Positions 1 through 5,440 of a stretch of 9,410 nucleotides of DNA are shown here, piece by piece. The DNA comes from an uncultured Sutterella sp. (GTDB lineage Bacteria > Pseudomonadota > Gammaproteobacteria > Burkholderiales > Burkholderiaceae_F). Under the pieces are notes generated by a model. The model was given only the letters and a program-made list of their open reading frames with translations, was not told the DNA's origin and did not search any database. Made by a program: the position numbers and the translations under genes. Numbering within the stretch: the first letter of the stretch is position 1; each line of letters begins with the position of its first letter. Location of the stretch: the NCBI GenBank assembly GCA_905212345.1, contig CAJMEC010000056.1, positions 1 to 9,410 of the forward strand. Direction: 5' to 3'.

Positions 1-196
1 ACTAATTTCATCTATTTATATCTAATAATTTTTACTTAGAAGGATAAATTATTGATTTATCGCATCTTTTCCTATCTCGCATTGGATTTTAATTTTGTCG
101 ACTTTTGTTTTCAGACTCTATTTTTATCTGTGTTTAAGGATTAAACCGTCTTTGCGTAAACTGCGAAAAATCGATTCAACAATTTAAGGGAAAAAC

Positions 197-946
197 ATGA
201 AAAAGTTTCTTGCGGCCATTGCCATGACAGCTCTAGCGGCAACCAGTGTTAACGCCGCCACCATTTTGGTGGGAACCGACGCGGGTTACGCCCCATATGA
301 ATACAAAGACCCTCAGACCAACGAAATTGTAGGTTTTGACATTGACCTGATTAAAGCCATCGCCAAAGCAACCGGCAATGAAGCAAAAATTCAAAATATG
401 CAATTCGCAGGCATTATCCCTGCCTTACAAAGCAATATGATTGATGTGGCGGCAGCCGGCATGACAATTACCCCCGAACGTCAAAAACAAGTCACCTTCT
501 CTGATCCTTACTACGATGTCGGCGGTCTGATTATGGCCGTTCATGCCAAAAATGTTGATAAATATAAACACATGAATGATCTGGAGGGTAAACGCGTTTG
601 CGCTCAAATCGGTTCAACAGGCGCCTTGCTCGCAAAGGAAATTAAAAATGCCAAACTCGTTGCCTTTGACCAAACAGGCGAAGCTTTTATGGAATTAAAG
701 ATGGGCGGCTGTGAAGCCGTATTGGTCGATAAGATTGTCACTGAATTTTATCTTGCTCATAAAGCTGAAAAAGATATCGTCTTGGTCCCCCATCTCTATA
801 CCCATAAGCAAAATGGTTTTGCCATGGCTAAGGGCAATGAAAAAATGCATAAGATTATCAATACTGGCTTAAAGACCATTAAAGAAAATGGAGAATACGA
901 CAAGATTTACGAAAAATGGTTTGGCAAAAAACCTGAAAAGAAATAA
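197..946 (+). CDS. ABC transporter periplasmic amino-acid-binding protein (SBP family 3)
   Basis: A secreted solute-binding protein of the family that delivers polar or basic amino acids to an ABC permease. Residues 1-20 form a signal peptide (KK, hydrophobic core, V-N-A cleavage site), so the mature protein starts near Ala21. The first lobe has the family signature GFDIDL (46-51), and MTITPER (89-95) carries the Arg that normally binds the ligand carboxylate, followed by FSDPYY (101-106). The second lobe has the GSTG loop (139-142) and VLVDK (175-179), whose Asp usually contacts the ligand amine. At 249 residues it is full length. AAGGG lies 6 bases before the ATG. The mature protein has only two cysteines (135, 172). 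No permease or ATPase gene adjoins it, and a terminator follows directly, so it is an orphan binding protein here. The ligand cannot be told from sequence alone. The 196 bases upstream are AT-rich and show no convincing promoter. Confidence 0.93.
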   Translation: MKKFLAAIAMTALAATSVNAATILVGTDAGYAPYEYKDPQTNEIVGFDIDLIKAIAKATGNEAKIQNMQFAGIIPALQSNMIDVAAAGMTITPERQKQVTFSDPYYDVGGLIMAVHAKNVDKYKHMNDLEGKRVCAQIGSTGALLAKEIKNAKLVAFDQTGEAFMELKMGGCEAVLVDKIVTEFYLAHKAEKDIVLVPHLYTHKQNGFAMAKGNEKMHKIINTGLKTIKENGEYDKIYEKWFGKKPEKK

Positions 947-971
947 TCTTTCTAAGTTTCAATAATTAGTT

Positions 972-1010
972 GGGCCGATCAAATTTTTAACGATCGGCCC
1001 GCATTTTTTT
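972..1010 (+). terminator. Intrinsic terminator after the binding-protein gene
   Basis: A perfect 9-bp stem (GGGCCGATC at 972-980 with GATCGGCCC at 992-1000), an 11-base AT-rich loop and a T7 run (1004-1010) begin 25 bases after the stop codon. This ends the binding-protein transcript. Confidence 0.92.
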
Positions 1011-1015
1011 ATAAT
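987..1015 (+). promoter_or_regulatory. Candidate sigma-70 promoter for mdh
   Basis: A perfect -10 element TATAAT (1010-1015) starts on the last T of the terminator U-tract. A 4/6 match to -35 (TTAACG, 987-992) lies 17 bases upstream, inside the terminator loop and stem. The predicted start near 1022 leaves a leader of about 28 bases before the mdh ATG. The -10 match is seen directly; its use as a promoter is inferred. Confidence 0.5.
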
Positions 1016-1049
1016 GTTCCCGTTTGCATTGCTTATCAGGAAATAAAAA

Positions 1050-2033
1050 ATGACGCGTCCTATCCGTATTGCAGTGACAGGCCCCTGCGGCTCCATCGGT
1101 TACTCCATTTTATTTCGTATTGCATCCGGTGACCTCTTTGGTCATCAACAACCCATTGAATTACGACTTCTTGCTCGCAATACGCCGGAAAGTCAAGCTC
1201 GATTGAAGGGCACTATGATGGAATTGTCCGATTGTGCCTTTCCGCTTTTAGCAGAGATGAGCGCACACACGGATGAAAAGGAACTTTTTGATGGTGCTCA
1301 ATGTGTCTTTTTAATCGGCGCACAGCCTCGCAAAGACGGCATGGACCGCTCGGATCTTCTTCGTGCCAATGGGGAAATTTTCAAACGCCAAGGACAAGCT
1401 TTAAACGAACGGGCCTCGCGCGACGTTCGTGTTTTGGTCGTCGGAAACCCCTGCAATACAAATGCTTATATCGCCATGCGCAATGCGCCGGATCTAAAAC
1501 GCGAGTGCTTCTCAGCCATGATGCGCCTTGACCAAAATCGCGCGATGGCCCGAGTTGCCGAAAAACTTCAAGCACCTGTTAGCGGTGTTGAGCAAGTCTT
1601 CGTTTGGGGCAACCACAGCAACACGATGTATCCGGATATCCGCTTCTTGCGTTATAAAGGACACCGCTTGGCCGACCAATTCGATGCGCAATGGCAAGAG
1701 GAGTTTATTAAAAACGTCGCAACCCGCGGTGGACAAATTATTAAAGCCCGTGGCGCTTCTTCCGCTGCTTCGGCCGCAAGCGCTGCTTTAGATCATATGC
1801 GTGACTGGATTTTGGGCAGTCAGGGCAAGTGCTGCACAATGGCCGTCCCCTCTGACGGCAGTTACGGCATTCCGGAAGGTCTGGTTTTCGGCTTCCCCTG
1901 CTTGTGTCCCGGCGAAGGCCGCTATCAAATCATCAGCAATATGCCGATCACTCAAGAAGTTCGTCATCGCTTGGATGTTACCCGTGACGAACTTTTGGCT
2001 GAAGCCAATGCTGTGGCCGATTTACTTCCTTAA
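1050..2033 (+). CDS. mdh: Malate dehydrogenase (cytosolic/Thermus type), atypical cofactor loop
   Basis: Interconverts malate and oxaloacetate using a nicotinamide cofactor, in the cytoplasm. The 327 residues match the usual length of this subgroup. The Rossmann glycine motif is GPCGSIG (11-17). Substrate-binding arginines sit in QPRKDGMDR (Arg94, Arg100), with Asn133 in VGNPCNTN. The catalytic relay is Asp161 (in RLDQNRA) and His189 (in WGNHSN), with Arg164 also kept. RGASSAASAA and SDGSYGIPEG mark the C-terminal domain. The unusual part is the end of the second strand: relatives read LLEIP, where Glu binds the NAD ribose, but this protein reads LLARN (40-44) with two extra residues in the loop, so the acidic residue is missing and an Arg is gained. 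NADP use is therefore possible. AGGAAA (1038-1043) is the ribosome binding site. The next gene starts on the base after the stop. Confidence 0.93.
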   Translation: MTRPIRIAVTGPCGSIGYSILFRIASGDLFGHQQPIELRLLARNTPESQARLKGTMMELSDCAFPLLAEMSAHTDEKELFDGAQCVFLIGAQPRKDGMDRSDLLRANGEIFKRQGQALNERASRDVRVLVVGNPCNTNAYIAMRNAPDLKRECFSAMMRLDQNRAMARVAEKLQAPVSGVEQVFVWGNHSNTMYPDIRFLRYKGHRLADQFDAQWQEEFIKNVATRGGQIIKARGASSAASAASAALDHMRDWILGSQGKCCTMAVPSDGSYGIPEGLVFGFPCLCPGEGRYQIISNMPITQEVRHRLDVTRDELLAEANAVADLLP

Positions 2034-2510
2034 ATGCCACCGCAAAAAATTGATTTAATCAATTATTTAGAGGGCGCCCGTTTTATCGAGCGCCCTTTAA
2101 ACGCTCCAAGTTGTGTCTTGGATACTAATGTCGTGTTAGACATATTGCTCTTTGCTGATAAAAAGACAGAGCCGATCCGACAATTACTCTCTTCAGGCAA
2201 ACTTCTTGCACTCGGTCACTACGATACTTTTTATGAGTTTGCAGATGTCATTTCTCGCTCACAATTTAAGCTGACGGACAGTCAAATTAAAGAAAAACTT
2301 CATGCATGGGTTAACCTGCATTGGATTATTAATGAAGCCTTGCCAACAGAGGTTTATTGCAAAGATCATGATGACGACAAATTTTTTAATTTAGCTCGTT
2401 TATGCTTAGCCCGATACTTGATTTCAAAAGACAAAAAGGTGCTCAAAGCTAAAGGAAAAGCAAAGCGATTTGGCTGCGCCGTCATCAAACCTGAAAAAAT
2501 AAACCTCTAG
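2034..2510 (+). CDS. PIN-domain protein (COG1569-like putative ribonuclease)
   Basis: A 158-residue PIN-fold protein, a predicted metal-dependent ribonuclease of the group often labelled 'toxin-antitoxin toxin component, PIN family'. Conserved acidic residues are visible: VLDTNVVLD (Asp30), FYEFADVI (Glu68), CKDHDDDKF (Asp111 and Asp113-115) and ISKDKKVL (Asp133). The ATG follows the mdh stop with no gap (TAAATG) and has no good ribosome binding site, so translation probably depends on ribosomes finishing mdh. No other plausible start exists before Asp30. As a result the protein has about 25 extra N-terminal residues compared with the usual family start near the first strand, and the extension is partly encoded by a hairpin (2071-2096). 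No antitoxin gene is adjacent, so a toxin role is doubtful; RNA processing or decay is equally possible. Confidence 0.82.
   Translation: MPPQKIDLINYLEGARFIERPLNAPSCVLDTNVVLDILLFADKKTEPIRQLLSSGKLLALGHYDTFYEFADVISRSQFKLTDSQIKEKLHAWVNLHWIINEALPTEVYCKDHDDDKFFNLARLCLARYLISKDKKVLKAKGKAKRFGCAVIKPEKINL
2071..2096 (+). other. GC-rich hairpin inside the start of the PIN gene
   Basis: AGGGCGC (2071-2077) pairs perfectly with GCGCCCT (2090-2096) across a 12-base loop, and TTTAAA follows. It lies 38 bases after the mdh stop, where a terminator would be expected, but it is inside the PIN reading frame (codons 13-21) and its T-run is short. It could be a weak terminator or attenuator that lowers PIN expression relative to mdh, or an mRNA-stabilising 3' structure. 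The function is inferred. Confidence 0.5.
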
Positions 2511-2571
2511 GTCATTTCTCTATTGCGGCCCTTTCTTCTTCGTGCCAAACTGTCACTGATGCATAAATGTT

Positions 2572-2576
2572 GGGAG
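2572..2576 (+). promoter_or_regulatory. Ribosome binding site fixing the amidase start
   Basis: GGGAG lies 6 bases before the ATG at 2583. The longer frame begins at a TTG (2523) with no such site, and an intermediate ATG (2559) also lacks one, so 2583 is preferred. Confidence 0.65.
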
Positions 2577-2582
2577 TCGGCC

Positions 2583-3863
2583 ATGGAGTTTTTATATCGA
2601 GACAAGTTGCCTAATCCTGCGGTGATCAACGAACGAATCCGCCACCTCAATCATCTCATTCACGGCGTTTGCCAATGGCGCGAACCTCCCTTGGATACCC
2701 AGTGGCCGATCTTGGTCAAAGACAATATCGATGTTTCCGGCCTTCGAGCAACAGCGGGCAGCTACGCATTAAAGGAACTTAAAGCCGAAGACGCCTTTTG
2801 TATTAAAAAGCTTCGTGAGCACGGTGGGCTTCCGTTCGGCAAAACTTCAATGTCAGAGTTGGCCGGCTTTTTAAGTACAAAGATGCCACCTGGCTATTCA
2901 GAGTTAGGCGGCCAAGGGATCAATCCCATTGATCCTTCACTTACACCTGGAGGCTCAAGCTCGGGCTCATGCATATCGGTCGCGGCCGGTTTTTGTCACG
3001 CAGCTATCGGCACAGAAACCCACGGCAGTATTGTGATACCGTCCATTGCTTGTGGAGTAGTCGGAATCAAGCCCAGCGTCGGCTTGGTTTCCCGTGACGG
3101 TGTCATTCCCATCTCACACTCCTTGGATACACCGGGAGCCATCGCTCAAAGCGTTTCAGAAGCAGCCAGACTGCTTGAGGCAATCAGCGGCACGGATCCC
3201 AATGATGAGGCTACCAAAGATTGCCCGGAACAAATAGACTTTCAAACCGATCTCGGCAAAGATAAGAGTCTTATCCGTATGGCCCTTTTAGTGCCTGCAC
3301 ACAGAGCATTTGATGCGGAAGAAAAAACCGTTCTCAGCCAATTGATTCAAGCCGCTAAAAAACAAAATATTGTTATCACCGAAATTCAAACGAAAGACGT
3401 TGAAACGTATTACAAGGTTATTTCATCGACTGAAATTCAAGGTGATTTTGATCGTTATCTGCAAAAATATGGCAATGGGAAAACCCCCGGCACATTTAAA
3501 GATCTCGTCAAGATGTATGAAATGCGCGCCCAACACCACCCTTATGGCATGGATCGCCTAACGGACGCGCTTAAGTTTTCGAGCGATTTGAATAATCCGA
3601 CATATCGGAACGCATTAGAGCAAGGCATCTGCGGTACAACTCAAGCTATCGACGAAACCCTTAAAGAAACGAGTGCGCAAGCCATCATTGCTGTCGGCTT
3701 TGTCCCTTGGTGGGCCGTGGCCAGGGCGCCCTATGTTGCCTTGCCGCTTGCACAGCGACACAATCACTCGATGATCGGCATCACTGTAGGCTGCAGAAGG
3801 CTTGAAGACAGAAAGGCGCTTGATATTGCAGCTCGCCTTGAAAAAGTAATTAAGGAACTTTGA
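2583..3863 (+). CDS. Amidase-signature family hydrolase
   Basis: A 426-residue enzyme of the amidase signature family, which hydrolyses carboxamide C-N bonds with a Ser-cisSer-Lys triad. All three residues are present: Lys46 in ILVKDNIDV, the cis-Ser125 in TPGGSSSGS, and the nucleophile Ser149 in GTETHGSI. The 24-residue Ser-Ser spacing equals that known for fatty acid amide hydrolase. The nucleophile loop reads ETHGSIV rather than the commoner DTGGSIR, which fits the broad 'GTETxGS' branch that includes peptide-amidase-like enzymes. No GatA partner genes are near, so it is not the tRNA amidotransferase subunit. There is no signal peptide, so it is probably cytoplasmic. It lies 72 bases after the PIN gene and may share the mdh transcript. 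The substrate is unknown. The start was chosen from the GGGAG site; a frame open from TTG 2523 adds 20 non-conserved-looking residues. Confidence 0.88.
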   Translation: MEFLYRDKLPNPAVINERIRHLNHLIHGVCQWREPPLDTQWPILVKDNIDVSGLRATAGSYALKELKAEDAFCIKKLREHGGLPFGKTSMSELAGFLSTKMPPGYSELGGQGINPIDPSLTPGGSSSGSCISVAAGFCHAAIGTETHGSIVIPSIACGVVGIKPSVGLVSRDGVIPISHSLDTPGAIAQSVSEAARLLEAISGTDPNDEATKDCPEQIDFQTDLGKDKSLIRMALLVPAHRAFDAEEKTVLSQLIQAAKKQNIVITEIQTKDVETYYKVISSTEIQGDFDRYLQKYGNGKTPGTFKDLVKMYEMRAQHHPYGMDRLTDALKFSSDLNNPTYRNALEQGICGTTQAIDETLKETSAQAIIAVGFVPWWAVARAPYVALPLAQRHNHSMIGITVGCRRLEDRKALDIAARLEKVIKEL

Positions 3864-3868
3864 TAATT

Positions 3869-3893
3869 GAAACGCCGCATTAAGCGGCGTTTC
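3869..3893. terminator. Hairpin between convergent amidase and rmuC units
   Basis: A perfect 10-bp stem, GAAACGCCGC (3869-3878) with GCGGCGTTTC (3884-3893), has a 5-base loop and lies 5 bases after the amidase stop. The symmetric AAA/TTT ends give each strand a short U-run inside the stem, but there is no long T-tract on either side. Its position between convergent genes suggests it works in both directions. Confidence 0.75.
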
Positions 3894-3902
3894 GTCTGTG
3901 AG

Positions 3903-4001
3903 CTATAGCTTTGCTAAAGCACCTAAAAATTGAACGGCTACGCAAGCCACCATCACAACGACGGCCAGAGCGATTCCGATTTGCATTATGCGTTTGAACA
4001 T
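3903..4001 (-). CDS. 32-residue hydrophobic membrane peptide downstream of rmuC
   Basis: A very short frame: ATG at 4001-3999 and TAG at 3905-3903. The peptide starts MFKRIMQ, continues with a hydrophobic segment rich in Ile, Ala, Val and Leu (residues 8-30) and ends in KL. The basic N-terminus and single 20-23 residue helix predict an inner-membrane peptide with its N-terminus in the cytoplasm. Residues 17-20 (MVAC) loosely resemble a lipobox, so a tiny lipopeptide is a less likely alternative. The ATG abuts the rmuC stop (TAAATG) and an AGGA 4 bases before the ATG is a reasonable ribosome binding site. The bidirectional terminator lies just after it, so it would be the last gene of the rmuC transcript. 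I do not recognise a family, and a chance frame is possible. Confidence 0.5.
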   Translation of the reverse strand: MFKRIMQIGIALAVVVMVACVAVQFLGALAKL

Positions 4002-5375
4002 TTAGTCCTCGCTTTCGTTTGAAGGCAATACTGTATCGATTTTTTTATCGCCGGGCAACTCTTCCACATCACGCAATTTGCGCCCCATCACATTCGTTCT
4101 GGTTCTCACGCCTGCAATGGCGCTCTTAACACCATCAACTCGCTTTTCCATCGTATCGAGGGCATCGGCAAACTTCATAAATTCGGTTTTAACTTGTCCT
4201 AATACAGTCCAGACTTCGGCGCTTCGCTTTTGAATCGCCAATGTTCGAAATCCCATCTGAAGGCTGTTGAGCAAAGCACTCAAAACCGTAGGACCGGCAA
4301 CCGTTACGCGATAATTATTCTGCAAATCTTCAATCATGCCCGGGCGTCTCAAGCATTCTGCATAAAGTGATTCACTGGGTAAAAACATCAGAGCAAATTC
4401 CGTTGTAAAGGGAACTTCAACGTATTTTTCGTGGATTTTTTTAGCTTCTGACTTAATTCTTGCCTCAAAAGCTTTGGCATGCTTTTCGGCAGCCTCCGCA
4501 TCACCGATTTCACGCGCATCTTCAATTTTCTGATAGTCCTCAATCGGAAATTTGGAGTCAATTGGCAGCCATACAAATTCCCCGTCATTGGCTCCAGGCA
4601 TTTTTATCGCGAACTCCACCCGATCATTGCTCTTGGGACGTGTCGCGACGTTCTCTTCGTAATGATTCGGAATAACATTGGCAAGAATTGCACCCAGTTG
4701 GACTTCTCCGAAGGTTCCTCGAGTTTTAACATTTGTGAGAACTCGTTTGAGTTCGCCTACCTGTCCGGCTATGGAACGCATTTCTCCTAAACCGGTTTCC
4801 ACGTCTTTCAGATGAGCCGCCACTTGTTTAAAACTCTCCGATAATCTTGCTTCCAAGGTCGTCTGCAGTTTGGTTTCAACGGTTTGACGCATCATCTCCA
4901 ATTTAGAATCATTGTTTTGCTGCAAAGTCTGAAGCTGTCGATTTAATGTATCCCGAATAGCCGATAGTTCCTGATTAATTCCGGAGGACAACTGACTAAC
5001 CTGTGTTTTTAATGCCTCCCTGGCTTGCAACTGAACTGTTGCGTTACCCTGATTAATCTTTTGAATAAGATCAGTAAAGCCGACCATATTCTGGTTTTGA
5101 GTTTGCGTAAGCCGACTTAGCGAGTCGTTTACTTCCATACGAAGCTGGGCATTTGATTTCTGAATCGAGTCATTGACGGATTGAAGTATCCTGAACTGAT
5201 CTTCTTCACTATTTTCTTCAAGTCTCTTGGCAATCACTTCTAATATTTCTTTGTCCTGCTTTTTTCCCGAAATGGCGATCCATAAAAGCACCAAGAGAAA
5301 AACACTCAATATGGCGAAAACACACCCCCAAAAACCGAGGGGAGATTGTGACATTGACTGAATAATGACTTGCAT
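4002..5375 (-). CDS. rmuC: DNA recombination protein RmuC
   Basis: RmuC-family protein, linked in E. coli to limiting recombination at inverted repeats and predicted to contain a nuclease-like core. With the ATG at 5375 it has 457 residues. One membrane helix lies near residues 14-36 (a run of Phe, Val, Leu and Ile ending in SGKK). A long Gln/Asn-rich coiled-coil region follows to about residue 200, then the RmuC domain with RGTFGEVQLG, WLPIDSKFP (a D-x-K motif like the PD-(D/E)xK fold), LMFLPSESLY and VAGPTVLSALLN. The frame opens further to a TTG at 5399, but that codon lies inside the terminator hairpin of the preceding gene, so ATG 5375 or ATG 5354 is more likely. Neither has a strong ribosome binding site, so the exact start is uncertain. 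The protein probably faces the cytoplasm, anchored to the inner membrane. Confidence 0.9.
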   Translation of the reverse strand: MQVIIQSMSQSPLGFWGCVFAILSVFLLVLLWIAISGKKQDKEILEVIAKRLEENSEEDQFRILQSVNDSIQKSNAQLRMEVNDSLSRLTQTQNQNMVGFTDLIQKINQGNATVQLQAREALKTQVSQLSSGINQELSAIRDTLNRQLQTLQQNNDSKLEMMRQTVETKLQTTLEARLSESFKQVAAHLKDVETGLGEMRSIAGQVGELKRVLTNVKTRGTFGEVQLGAILANVIPNHYEENVATRPKSNDRVEFAIKMPGANDGEFVWLPIDSKFPIEDYQKIEDAREIGDAEAAEKHAKAFEARIKSEAKKIHEKYVEVPFTTEFALMFLPSESLYAECLRRPGMIEDLQNNYRVTVAGPTVLSALLNSLQMGFRTLAIQKRSAEVWTVLGQVKTEFMKFADALDTMEKRVDGVKSAIAGVRTRTNVMGRKLRDVEELPGDKKIDTVLPSNESED

Positions 5376-5378
5376 ATT

Positions 5379-5405
5379 AAAAAGGCTCACTGTTAACAAT
5401 GAGCC
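5379..5405 (-). terminator. Intrinsic terminator of the alpha/beta hydrolase gene
   Basis: Read on the - strand, GGCTCA...TGAGCC (5405-5384) encloses a near-perfect inverted repeat centred on GTTAAC, and T5 follows (5383-5379). The single non-Watson-Crick pair is G.U in the - strand RNA but C.A on the other strand, which supports - strand use. It begins 33 bases after the hydrolase stop and overlaps the rmuC leader. Confidence 0.8.
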
Positions 5406-5407
5406 CT

Positions 5408-5437
5408 AGTATAACGATCTTAACTTCAGAATTTGAA
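5408..5437 (-). promoter_or_regulatory. Candidate rmuC promoter
   Basis: On the - strand TATACT (5413-5408, 5/6 to the -10 consensus) follows TTCAAA (5437-5432, 4/6 to -35) with an 18-base spacer. The predicted start near 5401 would place the hydrolase terminator hairpin at the very 5' end of the rmuC mRNA, about 26 bases before ATG 5375. This is inference from consensus matching only. Confidence 0.35.
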
Positions 5438-5440
5438 GTT
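5422..5440. repeat. Inverted repeat at the hydrolase stop / rmuC promoter
   Basis: AACTTCA (5422-5428) and TGAAGTT (5434-5440) are perfect 7-base arms around a 5-base centre. The repeat overlaps the hydrolase stop codon and the putative rmuC -35 element. It lacks a T-run, so it is not a terminator. It may be an operator or chance. Confidence 0.4.

Noticed and set aside
1301..1791. Several frames on both strands within mdh
   Set aside because: They lie fully inside a clearly coding gene and carry no family motifs; they are shadow frames.
5376..5399. TTG 5399 as the rmuC start
   Set aside because: The codon lies inside the terminator stem-loop of the preceding gene; an AGGG is near, so it is not excluded, but ATG 5375 is simpler.
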